The notes under the pieces: model-generated
What the model was told of the DNA's origin: nothing
What the model saw: only the letters and a program-made list of their open reading frames with translations
Database searches by the model: none
Program-made: the position numbers and the translations under genes
Assembly: GCF_025642975.1 (NCBI RefSeq)
Contig: NZ_JANZKJ010000007.1
Coordinates: 186,001-250,000, forward strand
Origin: Pseudomonas sp. RIT-PI-S
Lineage (GTDB): Bacteria; Pseudomonadota; Gammaproteobacteria; Pseudomonadales; Pseudomonadaceae
Direction of reading: 5' to 3'
DNA length: 64,000 nucleotides
Shown: positions 1 through 10,288 of the stretch, piece by piece
Layout: every line of letters begins with the position of its first letter
Position numbering within the stretch: the stretch's first letter is position 1

Positions 1-332
1 TGTACAACATCGGCGTGTTCCCCGACTGGTGGAAGATCGAGGCCCAGCCCACGGAGGTGTGGGCGCGCCTGGACGCCTTGATCAACGAGCGCGACCCCTG
101 GTGTCACGGGGTGGTGCTGCTGGGCTTGAACGCCGCCGGGGAAGCGCTGGCCGAGGGCTTCCGGCAGGCCGCGGCCAGCACCACGTGCCGTGGTTTTGCC
201 GTGGGGCGGACGATTTTCGCGCAGCCGGCGCGGGCCTGGCTGGCTAACGAGATCAATGACCGCGAGCTGGTGGCGCAGGTGCGCGCTACCTTTGAATTCC
301 TCATCGAGGCCTGGCGCCAAGCGCGTGCCTGA
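1..332 (+). CDS. iolC: IolC C-terminal end (5-dehydro-2-deoxygluconokinase with DUF2090 domain), 5' truncated by window
   Basis: Only the last 110 codons are visible, read in the frame starting at base 3. The visible end, with NIGVFPDWWKIEA near the start and GFAVGRTIFAQPA later, matches the C-terminal DUF2090 aldolase-like half that proteobacterial IolC proteins carry behind the PfkB kinase. In the pathway IolC phosphorylates 5-dehydro-2-deoxygluconate, and the DUF2090 part is thought to cleave the product. The kinase half lies upstream and cannot be seen. iolE follows after 42 bases, so this is the upstream part of the inositol operon. The GTG at 15 is an internal codon, not a start. Confidence 0.85.
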   Translation, partial: YNIGVFPDWWKIEAQPTEVWARLDALINERDPWCHGVVLLGLNAAGEALAEGFRQAAASTTCRGFAVGRTIFAQPARAWLANEINDRELVAQVRATFEFLIEAWRQARA

Positions 333-374
333 CCCCACTGAGCAACGACCAGAACAAGAACAGGTGCAGCTGAC

Positions 375-1271
375 ATGAGCGAACACAGGTTGCGGATCGG
401 CATCAACCCGATCTCCTGGGCCAACGATGATCTGCCCTCCCTGGGGGGCGACACGCCGCTGGGTACCATCCTGGAGGAGGGCCGGCAGATCGGCTTCGAA
501 GGCTTTGAGCTCGGCGGCAAGTTCCCGACCGAGCCCAAGGCCTTGGGCGAGCTGCTCGGGCGCTATGGCTTGGCGCTGGTGTCAGGCTGGTATTCCAGCC
601 AGCTGGCTCATCGGGAGCTGGCCGCGGAAATCGAAGCCATCGAGCCTCATGTGGAGCTGCTGGCGCAGAACGGCGCCAAAGTGCTGGTGTATGGCGAGGT
701 CGCGGGCTCGATCCAGGGCAGGCGGGTGCCGCTGATCGAGCGGCCGCGCTTTCACAGCGATGCGCAATGGCAGGCGTATGCCGAGAAGCTCGATGGCCTG
801 GCTGAGTTCACCGCCAGCCGCGGCCTGCGCCTGGCGTACCACCACCACATGGGTGCCTATGTCGAGGCTCCGGCAGACGTGGACCGGCTGATGGCGTTGA
901 CCAGCCCGGCCGTGGGCCTGCTGTTCGATGCCGGCCATTGCTACATGGGTGGCGGCGACCCACTGACGGTGCTGCAAAAGCATATCGGCCGCGTGTGCCA
1001 TGTGCATTTCAAAGACGTGCGAGCGCCGGTGGTGGCCCTGGCCCGCAACAACCAATGGAGCTTTCCGGACTGCATCGTCAACGGCACCTTCACCGTGCCC
1101 GGAGACGGCGATATCGACTTCGCCGCGCTGCTCAAGGTGCTGGTCACCCATGGCTACGAGGGCTGGCTGGTGGTCGAGGCCGAGCAGGACCCGGCCGTGG
1201 CGCCGGCCTATGAATACGCAAGCCTGGGCTACCGCACCCTGCGCGATCTGCTCACCCAGGCCACTGCCTGA
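375..1271 (+). CDS. iolE: Myo-inosose-2 dehydratase IolE
   Basis: This 298-residue cytosolic TIM-barrel enzyme dehydrates 2-keto-myo-inositol to 3D-trihydroxycyclohexane-1,2-dione, the second step of inositol breakdown. The N-terminus RIGINPISWANDD is typical of IolE. Metal-site motifs of the xylose-isomerase/AP-endonuclease-2 fold follow in order: LAYHHHMGAYVEA near residue 152, LLFDAGHCYMGGGDP near 182, CHVHFKDVR near 208 and VVEAEQDPA near 266. Length is normal for the family. It lies between iolC and iolB, with 21 bases before the iolB start, consistent with one transcript. Confidence 0.95.
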   Translation: MSEHRLRIGINPISWANDDLPSLGGDTPLGTILEEGRQIGFEGFELGGKFPTEPKALGELLGRYGLALVSGWYSSQLAHRELAAEIEAIEPHVELLAQNGAKVLVYGEVAGSIQGRRVPLIERPRFHSDAQWQAYAEKLDGLAEFTASRGLRLAYHHHMGAYVEAPADVDRLMALTSPAVGLLFDAGHCYMGGGDPLTVLQKHIGRVCHVHFKDVRAPVVALARNNQWSFPDCIVNGTFTVPGDGDIDFAALLKVLVTHGYEGWLVVEAEQDPAVAPAYEYASLGYRTLRDLLTQATA

Positions 1272-1292
1272 TACCGGCTTGAGGAGGCCCTG

Positions 1293-2108
1293 ATGAACCT
1301 GCTCGTCAAAGCAAACCCGGCAGCCCGCGACCTCGTACAGGTACCGGAAAACGCCCTGCATTACGTGGGCTTCAGCGCGCACCGCCTGCAACCGGGCGAC
1401 AGCCTGCCCCTGGCCGCGGGCGGCCAAGAGTTGTGCGTGGTGCTGCTTAGCGGTACGGCGAGTATCGCCGGCGATCACCCGGACCACGGTGCGTTCGCCT
1501 GGCCCAGCCTGCCCGGGCGCGCCAGCGTGTTCGAAGACGTCTCCCCCTACGCCGCTTACCTTCCTCCCGGCAGCGAGGGCCAGCTACGGGCGGGCAGCCA
1601 GGCGGAGGTGGCGCTGTGCAGGGCCCCGGGCAACCCTGACCGAAGCGCGTGGCTGGCGCCGCGGCTGATCACCCCGGCCAGCATGAAGCGCTCGGCCCGG
1701 GGTAAAGGTGCGAACACCCGCTATGTGTGCGACATCCTGCCAGACACCGAACCTGCGTTCTCGTTGCTGGTGGTGGAGGTGCGCACCCCCTCCGGGCATT
1801 CGTCCAGCTACCCACCCCATCGCCATGACGAGGACAACCTGCCAGCGCAGAGTTACCTGGAGGAGTCTTACTACCACCGCATCGATCCGGAGCAGGGCTT
1901 CGTGTTCCAGCGGGTATACACCGACGACCGCAGCCTGGACCAGGCCATGGCCGTGGAGAACCACGACACGGTGCTGGTGCCCCGGGGCTATCACCCGGTG
2001 TGCGTGCCCTACGGGTACGAGTCTTACTACCTCAACGTGATGGCCGGGCCGGTGCGCGCCTGGAAATTCCACAACGACCCTCGGCACGAGTGGCTGCTGC
2101 AGCGATGA
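1293..2108 (+). CDS. iolB: 5-deoxy-glucuronate isomerase IolB
   Basis: A 271-residue bicupin isomerase that converts 5-deoxy-glucuronate to 5-dehydro-2-deoxygluconate, the step feeding IolC. The metal-binding cupin motif is visible as [13 protein letters not shown] near residue 172, followed by [15 protein letters not shown]; a later cupin strand reads [11 protein letters not shown]. Length is normal. The ATG at 1293 is preceded by GAGGAGG at 1280-1286, a strong ribosome-binding site. It follows iolE by 21 bases and precedes iolD by 43 bases. Confidence 0.95.
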   Translation: MNLLVKANPAARDLVQVPENALHYVGFSAHRLQPGDSLPLAAGGQELCVVLLSGTASIAGDHPDHGAFAWPSLPGRASVFEDVSPYAAYLPPGSEGQLRAGSQAEVALCRAPGNPDRSAWLAPRLITPASMKRSARGKGANTRYVCDILPDTEPAFSLLVVEVRTPSGHSSSYPPHRHDEDNLPAQSYLEESYYHRIDPEQGFVFQRVYTDDRSLDQAMAVENHDTVLVPRGYHPVCVPYGYESYYLNVMAGPVRAWKFHNDPRHEWLLQR

Positions 2109-2151
2109 ACCGGCAGGCGCGAGGCTGTGCCTTGGCAAGGAAAGGTGCCCC

Positions 2152-4089
2152 ATGACTACCCTCCGATTGACCATGGCCCAGGCCCTGGTGAAGTTTCTCG
2201 ATAACCAGTACATCAGCATCGATGGCGTGGAGAGCAAGTTCGTGGCCGGCGTGTTCACGATCTTCGGCCATGGCAACGTGCTGGGCATTGGCCAGGCGCT
2301 GGAGCAAGACCCCGGCCAACTGGTGGTGCATCAGGGCCGCAACGAACAGGGCATGGCCCACGTGGCCACGGCGTTCGCCAAGCAGAAGCTGCGCCGGCAG
2401 ATCTATGCCTGCACCTCTTCGGTAGGCCCGGGCGCGGCCAATATGCTCACCGCCGCGGCCACCGCCACGGCCAACCGTATCCCGCTGTTGCTGCTGCCGG
2501 GCGATGTGTATGCCAGCCGCCAGCCAGACCCGGTGTTGCAGCAGATCGAGCAGTTTCACGACCTGACGATCAGCACCAACGATGCCTTCCGCGCCGTGAG
2601 CAAGTACTGGGACCGGATTACCCGGCCCGAGCAGTTGATGAGCGCGGCGATCAACGCCATGCGGGTGCTGACGGACCCGGCGGACACCGGCGCGGTGACC
2701 CTGGCGCTGCCTCAGGATGTACAAGGTGAGGCCTGGGATTACCCAGATTATTTCTTCGCCCGCCGGGTGCATCGGCTGGATCGCCGGCCCCCGGCCACGG
2801 CAGCCATCGAAGCCGCCGCGCGCTTGCTGCGCGGCAAGCGCAAGCCGTTGCTGATCTGCGGTGGCGGGGTCAAGTATTCCGACGCGGCGCAGGCGCTGCA
2901 GCGCTTCGCCGAACGCTTCGGGATCCCCTTCGCCGAAACCCAGGCGGGCAAGGGCGCTATCGTTTCCAGCCATGAGCTGAACGTGGGCGGCATTGGCGAA
3001 ACCGGCGGCCTTGCAGCGAACACCCTTGCCCGCGAAGCGGACCTGATCATCGGCGTGGGCACCCGGTATTCGGACTTCACCACCTCGTCCAAATGGCTGT
3101 ACCAGCACCCGCAAGTGGCGTTTCTGAACATCAACGTCGCGCCCTTCGACGCCGGCAAGCTCGACGCCACGGCGGTGGTGGCCGATGCCCGTGAAGCCTT
3201 GGAAGCACTGACCGCCGTGCTCCAGCCGGAGGGTTACACGGCGGGTTGGGGCGCGCAGGTCAGCGATGCACAGGCGCGCTACCGGGAAGAAGTCGACCGC
3301 GTGTATGCCGTGCGCTACGGCGGCGAAGGGTATGTGCCGGAGGTGAACGACGGCCTGCCGCCCGAGGTGTTCGAGGAGTTTATCGCCCTGACGGGCTCCA
3401 GCCTGACCCAAAGCAGCGTGCTCGGGCTGCTCAACCAGCAGCTGGCGCAAGACGCGATCATCGTCGCCGCCGCTGGCAGCCTTCCGGGCGACCTGCAGCG
3501 GGCCTGGCGCTGCCAAGGGGTCAACACCTACCACGTGGAGTACGGCTACTCCTGCATGGGCTACGAGATCGCCGGCGCGCTAGGCGCAAAGCTGGCCGAA
3601 CCGAACAAGGAGGTGTACGCCCTGGTGGGCGATGGCTCCTACCAGATGCTCCACTCGGAACTGGCCACCTCGATCCAGGAGCGGCGCAAGATCAACGTGA
3701 TCCTGTTCGACAACATGGCGTTCGGCTGCATCAACAACCTGCAGATGGGGCACGGCATGGGCAGCTTCGGCACCGAGTTTCGCTACCGCGACCCTGAAAC
3801 CGGCCGGCTGGACGGCCCGTTGATCCCGGTGGACTTCGCCATGAGCGCCGCCGCCTACGGCTGCAAGACCTACCGTGCGCGCACCCTCGAAGAACTGGAG
3901 GCGGCCTTGGCCGATGCCCGCCAGCAAACGGTTTCTACGCTGATCGACGTCAAGGTACTGCCCAAGACCATGATCCATGGCTACCTCTCCTGGTGGCGCG
4001 TGGGCGGGGCGCAGGTGTCGCGCAGCGAGCGCATCGCCGCCGTCGCCCGCCTGCTTGAGGAGAACACCGCTCGCGCCCGGCAGTACTGA
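2152..4089 (+). CDS. iolD: 3D-(3,5/4)-trihydroxycyclohexane-1,2-dione hydrolase IolD
   Basis: A 645-residue thiamine-diphosphate enzyme that opens the ring of the IolE product to 5-deoxy-glucuronate. The N-terminal domain holds the ThDP-activating glutamate in [18 protein letters not shown] central nucleotide-type domain carries [13 protein letters not shown]. The C-terminal ThDP domain has [13 protein letters not shown] near residue 493, ending about 30 residues later in NMAFGCINN. Length and architecture match IolD rather than acetolactate synthase. The start fits a purine-rich site (AAGGAAAGG at 2138-2146). Confidence 0.95.
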   Translation: MTTLRLTMAQALVKFLDNQYISIDGVESKFVAGVFTIFGHGNVLGIGQALEQDPGQLVVHQGRNEQGMAHVATAFAKQKLRRQIYACTSSVGPGAANMLTAAATATANRIPLLLLPGDVYASRQPDPVLQQIEQFHDLTISTNDAFRAVSKYWDRITRPEQLMSAAINAMRVLTDPADTGAVTLALPQDVQGEAWDYPDYFFARRVHRLDRRPPATAAIEAAARLLRGKRKPLLICGGGVKYSDAAQALQRFAERFGIPFAETQAGKGAIVSSHELNVGGIGETGGLAANTLAREADLIIGVGTRYSDFTTSSKWLYQHPQVAFLNINVAPFDAGKLDATAVVADAREALEALTAVLQPEGYTAGWGAQVSDAQARYREEVDRVYAVRYGGEGYVPEVNDGLPPEVFEEFIALTGSSLTQSSVLGLLNQQLAQDAIIVAAAGSLPGDLQRAWRCQGVNTYHVEYGYSCMGYEIAGALGAKLAEPNKEVYALVGDGSYQMLHSELATSIQERRKINVILFDNMAFGCINNLQMGHGMGSFGTEFRYRDPETGRLDGPLIPVDFAMSAAAYGCKTYRARTLEELEAALADARQQTVSTLIDVKVLPKTMIHGYLSWWRVGGAQVSRSERIAAVARLLEENTARARQY

Positions 4090-5187
<1,098 letters not shown>

Positions 5188-5189
5188 AA

Positions 5190-5205
5190 TGGAAAATATA
5201 TTCCA
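5190..5205. promoter_or_regulatory. Palindrome GGAA-N6-TTCC, candidate IolR operator
   Basis: TGGAAAATATATTCCA is a perfect inverted repeat in a short AT-rich gap just after iolG and 82 bases before the transporter binding-protein start. As I recall, the RpiR-type repressor IolR of rhizobia recognises GGAA-N6-TTCC; this site has that exact form. An operator here would give the uptake genes their own inositol-controlled promoter. Assignment to IolR is inference, because no iolR gene lies in the window. Confidence 0.6.
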
Positions 5206-5286
5206 ATAACCTGCATCACAGGTAACCTTGATCCGTCACGCGCGCCCCGGCCGCGTATCGAACAACAACAAGACAGGTACCGCTCG

Positions 5287-6246
5287 ATGAACCACCTTTC
5301 TCGCTTCATGCCCTTCAAGCCCCGGCTCGTTCTGGCGGCCTTCTCACTGCTCGTCGCCAGTGCCGCTGCCGGCACGGCCGCCGCCGATACCCGCATCGGG
5401 GTGAGCATGTCCAGCTTCGACGACAATTACCTCACCTACGTGCGTGAATACCTGGCGAGCAAAGCCAAGGCCGACGGCGTGCAGCTGCAATTCGAAGATG
5501 CCCGCAACGATGTGAACAAGCAGCAGAGCCAGGTACAGAACTTCGTCAACCAAGGCATGGCCGCGGTGATCGTCAACCCGGTGGACACCGCCGCGACAGG
5601 CACCCTGATCAAGGAGGCGACCGAGCACGGCGTGCCGCTGGTGTTCATCAACCGCCGCCCGGATGACCCTAACCTGCCCAAGGGTGTGGTTACGGTGACC
5701 TCGGACGACAACGAAGCAGGGCGCCTGCAAGCGGAATACATCGCCAAGAAGCTCAATGGCAAAGGGCAGGTCGCCATCTTGCTGGGAGAACTTTCCAACA
5801 ACTCGACCCATGCGCGCACCGCGGGCTTCAAGGAAGTGCTGGCCAAATACCCCGGCATCAAGATCGTCGACGAGCAGACCGGCCTCTGGCTGCGCGACAA
5901 GGGCATGGACCTGACCAGCAACTGGTTGACCGCCGGCAAGCAACTCGACGGCATTCTTTCCAACAACGATGAAATGGCGATTGGCGCCGCAATGGCGCTG
6001 CGCCAGGCGGGCCGCACCGATGTGCCCGTGGGCGGGGTGGATGGCACCCCGGACGGCCTGGCTTCGATCAAGAAAGGCCTGCTCACGGTGTCTGTGTTCC
6101 AGGACGCCAAGGGCCAGGCCGAAGGCTCCCTCGACGCCGCGCAAAAGCTGATCAACAAGCAGGCGGTGGAGCAGCACGTGGTGATCCCCTACCGGCTGAT
6201 CACGCCCGATAACGTTGGCGAGTTCCAGGCGCTCAACAAGCCTTGA
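5287..6246 (+). CDS. Sugar/inositol ABC transporter periplasmic binding protein
   Basis: A 319-residue periplasmic binding protein of the ribose/inositol type (peripla_BP_4). The first 33 or so residues form a signal peptide with a basic start, a hydrophobic stretch LVLAAFSLLVASAAAG and a cleavage site near TAAADT. The mature part begins RIGVSMSSFDDNY, followed by NPVDTAATG, FINRRPDD and the hinge-region NNDEMAIGAAMAL and VGGVDGTPDGL. Neighbouring inositol catabolic genes make myo-inositol the likely ligand, as for IbpA. The ATPase starts 54 bases downstream. Confidence 0.88.
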   Translation: MNHLSRFMPFKPRLVLAAFSLLVASAAAGTAAADTRIGVSMSSFDDNYLTYVREYLASKAKADGVQLQFEDARNDVNKQQSQVQNFVNQGMAAVIVNPVDTAATGTLIKEATEHGVPLVFINRRPDDPNLPKGVVTVTSDDNEAGRLQAEYIAKKLNGKGQVAILLGELSNNSTHARTAGFKEVLAKYPGIKIVDEQTGLWLRDKGMDLTSNWLTAGKQLDGILSNNDEMAIGAAMALRQAGRTDVPVGGVDGTPDGLASIKKGLLTVSVFQDAKGQAEGSLDAAQKLINKQAVEQHVVIPYRLITPDNVGEFQALNKP

Positions 6247-6300
6247 TGCCCCGCAACGCCCTTCGAGCCTAGGTTTGACACCCGCGAGGAGATCCCGCGA

Positions 6301-7857
6301 ATGCTTGCTGCCCCCTCTGCAACGGCGCCCGCCGTGAACGCTCCCTTGCCGGCGGCCGGCGAGGGGTACCTGCTGGAAGTCGTCAACGTGAGCAAGTCGT
6401 TCCCCGGCGTAAAAGCCTTGGCCAATGTTCAATTGCGTTTGCGGCCGGGCACCGTGTTGGCGCTGATGGGGGAGAACGGCGCCGGCAAGTCGACCTTGAT
6501 GAAAATCATCGCCGGCCTCTACCAGCCGGATGTTGGCGAGTTGCGCCTCAATGGCGTTGCGGTGCGCTTCGATGCCCCCCTTCAGGCGCAGCAGGCGGGG
6601 ATCGCGATGATTCACCAGGAACTGAACCTGATGCCTTTCATGACCATCGCCGAGAACATCTGGCTGGGGCGGGAACCGACACATGCGCTGGGCCTGGTGG
6701 ATCACCGGCGGATGCGCCGGCAGACCCAGGCGTTGCTGGACCGCTTGCGCATCGACCTGGACCCCGACGACACCGTGGGTACCCTGAGCATCGCTGGCCG
6801 GCAGATGGTGGAGATCGCCAAGGCGGTGTCTTACGACAGCGGCGTGCTGATCATGGACGAGCCCACTTCGGCGATTACCGAAAAGGAAGTCGCCCATCTG
6901 TTTTCGATCATCGAAGACCTCAAGGCCCAGGGCAAAGGGATCATCTACATCACCCACAAGATGGCCGAGGTCTTTCGCATCGCCGACGAGGTGGCGGTGT
7001 TCCGGGACGGCCACTACATCGGCCTGCAACGGGCCGATAGCATGGACGGCGATGCCCTGGTGGCGATGATGGTCGGGCGCCAGCTGACGCAGATGTTCCC
7101 GGAGCGCGCCGCGCCGCGGGAACAGGTGCTGATGTCGGTGCGGGAGCTGGCCCTCAAGGGCGTGTTCAGCGGCGTGTCCTTCGATTTGCACGCCGGAGAG
7201 GTGCTAGGGATCGCCGGGCTGATGGGCGCAGGGCGCACCAACGTGGCGGAAACGCTGTTCGGTATTACCCCGGCGACCTCTGGCCACATCCTGATCGATG
7301 GCGAGCCGGTGATCATGAACGATCCCTGCCTGGCCATCCGCCACGGCATGGCGTTGTTGACCGAGGATCGCAAGGAGAGCGGGATATTTCCCTGCCTGTC
7401 GGTGGGCGAGAACATGGAGGTCGCGGTGCTGGGCAACTTTGCCAACGCGGGGTTTATCCAGAGCACTCGCCTGCACGCCCTGTGCGAGGACATGCGCAAG
7501 CAGCTGCGGGTGAAAACCCCTTCGCTGGACCAATGCATCGCCAACCTGTCCGGGGGCAACCAGCAAAAGGCCCTGCTCGCGCGCTGGCTGATGACTCACC
7601 CGCGGATTCTCATCCTCGACGAGCCCACTCGCGGCATCGACGTGGGCGCCAAGGCCGAAATCTACCGGCTGATCGCCAACCTCGCGGCTGAAGGGCTGGC
7701 GGTGGTGATGATTTCCTCGGAGTTGCCCGAGGTGCTGGGCCTGAGCGACCGCGTAATGGTGATGCACGAGGGCCGTGTCACCGGCTTTCTGGATCGACAC
7801 GAAGCGACCCAGGAGCGGGTCATGCACCTGGCCTCCGGCCTGGGCGCGCTTCACTGA
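6301..7857 (+). CDS. Sugar/inositol ABC transporter ATPase (two ABC domains)
   Basis: A 518-residue ATPase with tandem ABC domains, as in RbsA/MglA/IatA. Domain 1 has Walker [13 protein letters not shown] at about residue 57 and Walker [10 protein letters not shown]; its signature is the degenerate [14 protein letters not shown]. Domain 2 has a substituted Walker A ([16 protein letters not shown]) but a perfect signature [15 protein letters not shown] and Walker [15 protein letters not shown]. This asymmetry is normal for the family. It energises uptake through the permease encoded next. The first 20 or so residues (rich in Ala/Pro) precede the conserved start and may be linker. Confidence 0.92.
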   Translation: MLAAPSATAPAVNAPLPAAGEGYLLEVVNVSKSFPGVKALANVQLRLRPGTVLALMGENGAGKSTLMKIIAGLYQPDVGELRLNGVAVRFDAPLQAQQAGIAMIHQELNLMPFMTIAENIWLGREPTHALGLVDHRRMRRQTQALLDRLRIDLDPDDTVGTLSIAGRQMVEIAKAVSYDSGVLIMDEPTSAITEKEVAHLFSIIEDLKAQGKGIIYITHKMAEVFRIADEVAVFRDGHYIGLQRADSMDGDALVAMMVGRQLTQMFPERAAPREQVLMSVRELALKGVFSGVSFDLHAGEVLGIAGLMGAGRTNVAETLFGITPATSGHILIDGEPVIMNDPCLAIRHGMALLTEDRKESGIFPCLSVGENMEVAVLGNFANAGFIQSTRLHALCEDMRKQLRVKTPSLDQCIANLSGGNQQKALLARWLMTHPRILILDEPTRGIDVGAKAEIYRLIANLAAEGLAVVMISSELPEVLGLSDRVMVMHEGRVTGFLDRHEATQERVMHLASGLGALH

Positions 7858-7925
7858 ATCAAGCACGGCGGGGCGGCCGCGCCCGCCCGCAAACCCGGCG
7901 AAACCGCTAACCGAGGTAGCACGAC

Positions 7926-8951
7926 ATGACTGCCATTGTGGAAAACAACCCTGCCCCCACCGCTGCTCCACGCAGCCGGCGGCGCTTGCCCACGGAGTTG
8001 GGCATCCTGCTGGTGCTGGTAGGTATCGGCCTGGCCTTCGAGGCGTTCGGCTGGGTGCTGCGCGACCAAAGCTTTCTGCTCAACGGCCAGCGCCTGGTGC
8101 TGATGATCCTTCAGGTGTCGGTGATTGGCTTGCTGGCCATCGGGGTCACCCAGGTGATCATCACCACCGGCATCGACCTGTCGTCCGGGTCGGTATTGGC
8201 CCTGTCGGCGATGGTCGCGGCAAGCCTTGCGCAGACCTCGGATTTCAGCCGGGCGGTGTTCCCTTCGTTGACCGACATGCCGGTCTGGGTGCCGGTGATG
8301 GCGGGGCTTGGGGTTGGCCTGCTGGCTGGCGTGGTCAACGGCAGCCTGATCGCTGCCACTGGCATTCCGCCGTTTATCGTGACCTTGGGCATGATGGTTT
8401 CTGCCCGAGGGCTGGCTCGTTACTACACCGAAGGGCAGCCCATCAGCATGTTGTCCGACCCTTACACCGCTATCGGCAGCGGCGCCACGCCAGTGATCAT
8501 TTTCCTGGTGGTAGCGGTGATCTTCCACATTGCCCTGCGCTACACCAAATACGGCAAGTACACCTATGCCATCGGCGGCAACATGCAGGCGGCACGGGTG
8601 TCGGGGATCAACGTAAAGCGCCACCTGGTCATTGTGTACAGCATTGCCGGGCTGCTCGCGGGGCTTGCCGGCATCGTCGCCTCGGCGCGGGCGGCCACCG
8701 GCCAGGCCGGCATGGGCATGTCTTATGAACTGGACGCCATCGCCGCGGCAGTGATCGGCGGCACTAGCCTGGCCGGTGGGGTAGGGCGCATCACCGGCAC
8801 GGTGATCGGCGCGCTCATTCTCGGTGTGATGGCCAGTGGGTTTACCTTCCTGGGGGTCGATGCCTACATCCAGGACATCATCAAGGGCGTGATCATCGTC
8901 GCCGCCGTGGTGATCGACCAGTACCGCAATACCCGCAAGATCAAGCGCTAG
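7926..8951 (+). CDS. Sugar/inositol ABC transporter permease
   Basis: A 341-residue inner-membrane permease of the RbsC/IatP family (BPD_transp_2), with many hydrophobic segments. Diagnostic stretches are TTGIDLSSGSVLALSAM, NGSLIAATGIPPFIVTLG and the loop YAIGGNMQAARVSGINV, the last being the conserved coupling region. It follows the ATPase by 68 bases and precedes the second dehydrogenase by 14, so the set reads as one transcription unit. Substrate is inferred from the catabolic neighbours. Confidence 0.92.
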   Translation: MTAIVENNPAPTAAPRSRRRLPTELGILLVLVGIGLAFEAFGWVLRDQSFLLNGQRLVLMILQVSVIGLLAIGVTQVIITTGIDLSSGSVLALSAMVAASLAQTSDFSRAVFPSLTDMPVWVPVMAGLGVGLLAGVVNGSLIAATGIPPFIVTLGMMVSARGLARYYTEGQPISMLSDPYTAIGSGATPVIIFLVVAVIFHIALRYTKYGKYTYAIGGNMQAARVSGINVKRHLVIVYSIAGLLAGLAGIVASARAATGQAGMGMSYELDAIAAAVIGGTSLAGGVGRITGTVIGALILGVMASGFTFLGVDAYIQDIIKGVIIVAAVVIDQYRNTRKIKR

Positions 8952-8965
8952 GCGCAGGAGGCAGC

Positions 8966-10075
8966 ATGCATGAGGTCGGCATTGGCTTGATCGGTACCGG
9001 GTTCATGGGGCGAGCCCATGCACTGGCGTTCCACCACGCGCGCAGCGCGTTCGAGCTACCCCTGCGCCCCAGGCTGGTCGGCCTGGCTGATGCAGACCCC
9101 ACCCGGGCGGCCGTTTGCGCTCGGAACTGGGGCTTCGAACAGGCCATTGGCTGGGAACAGCTGGTGGCAGACCCGAAGGTGCAGTTGGTTGCCATCACTA
9201 CCCCCAACCAGCTGCATTGCCCCATGGGTCTGGCAGCGCTGGGCCAGGGCAAGGCGGTGTATTGCGAAAAGCCCCTGGCGGTGACCCTCGAGCAAGCCAC
9301 CCAGATGCGCGACGCCGCGCGGGCGGCCGGCGTCGTCACCCGGGTGGGATATAACTACCTGCAAAACCCGATGCTGCAGTTGGCCAAGACGCTGATCGAC
9401 AGCGGCGAGCTGGGTGAGATCACCACGTTTCGCGGCGAATTCAGCGAAGACTTCATGGCTGACCCACAGGGCGCTTTTACCTGGCGTTGCGAACCTGGCC
9501 AAGCCGGCGGTGCCTTGGCCGACCTAGGCAGCCACGCGCTGTGCCTGGCGCGTTATCTACTCGGGCCAGTGGCGCGGGTGTGCGCCGACCTGCACACGGT
9601 GCATGCGCGCCGCCCTCACCAGGGCGGCCTGCGGGTGGTCGAGGTCGATGACCAGGCCCACGTGCTGCTGCGCTTCGCCCAAGGTGCCAGCGGCAGCCTG
9701 AGCACCAGCTGGCTCTGGCATGGGCGCAAGAATCATCTGGTGGTGGAGGTGTGCGGTACCCGGGGCAGCCTGCTGTACAACCAGGAGCGGCTGAACGAGC
9801 TCAAGCTCTATCAGGCCGGGGCCGCGCCGGGCCTGGAGGGCTTCCGTACCCTGATGGCTGGGCCTCAGCTGCCGGGCTATGCCGCCTTCTGCCCGGCGGC
9901 GGGGCACCAGCTCGGTTACAACGAGCTAAAAACCCTCGAAGTGCGGGCCCTGCTCGAAGCCATGGCCGGCAACGGCAGCCATACCGGCGTGGACTTTCAG
10001 GAGGCTTGGGAAGTCGAGCGCCTGGCCCATGCCGCCCGTGCCTCCGCCGCCGAAGGGCGTTGGGTGGAGCTGTAA
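8966..10075 (+). CDS. Second Gfo/Idh/MocA oxidoreductase of the inositol locus
   Basis: A 369-residue NAD(P)-dependent dehydrogenase. IGLIGTGFMGRAHALAF gives the Rossmann fold and VYCEKPLAVTL the family lysine-proline motif; ADLGSHALCLARYLLG marks the catalytic helix region with histidine. The start ATG at 8966 follows AGGAGG at 8956-8961. It differs clearly from IolG at 4135 and is the last gene of the operon. Possible roles are scyllo-inositol or another inositol isomer dehydrogenase; the sequence alone does not settle the substrate. Confidence 0.8.
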   Translation: MHEVGIGLIGTGFMGRAHALAFHHARSAFELPLRPRLVGLADADPTRAAVCARNWGFEQAIGWEQLVADPKVQLVAITTPNQLHCPMGLAALGQGKAVYCEKPLAVTLEQATQMRDAARAAGVVTRVGYNYLQNPMLQLAKTLIDSGELGEITTFRGEFSEDFMADPQGAFTWRCEPGQAGGALADLGSHALCLARYLLGPVARVCADLHTVHARRPHQGGLRVVEVDDQAHVLLRFAQGASGSLSTSWLWHGRKNHLVVEVCGTRGSLLYNQERLNELKLYQAGAAPGLEGFRTLMAGPQLPGYAAFCPAAGHQLGYNELKTLEVRALLEAMAGNGSHTGVDFQEAWEVERLAHAARASAAEGRWVEL

Positions 10076-10121
10076 GCCCGTTGGAGCTGGGGACGCCTGC
10101 GAATCGGTGGTGTTCCAATGT

Positions 10122-10275
10122 TCGCGGGCTTCGCATGCTCCTATAGGTCGGCGGCGAAACCCAGGGGGAGGCCGGGCCAATGGTCGTTGCCAGGCTCCGC
10201 ATCGAGATGAATGGTGGAAGCAGGCGGAGCTTGGACCTAGGCTCCCCCGCTCGCGGGCTTCGCACGCTCTACAGG
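10122..10275. repeat. Two copies of a REP-like short repeat
   Basis: TCGCGGGCTTCGCATGCTCC at 10122 (continuing TATAGG) recurs nearly exactly as TCGCGGGCTTCGCACGCTC at 10251 (continuing TACAGG), 129 bases apart in the same orientation. Both resemble the TCGCGGGC...GCTCCTACAGG core of Pseudomonas REP elements. They fill the 213-base gap between the inositol operon and the converging chemoreceptor gene, the usual position for REPs. I see no gene in this gap. Confidence 0.55.
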
Positions 10276-10288
10276 CGGCGCGTGTCGA

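Noticed and set aside
5222..5247. GTAACC near 5222 as a further SigF-type promoter
   Set aside because: Sixteen bases later the sequence is GCCC, not CGAA, so it does not match.
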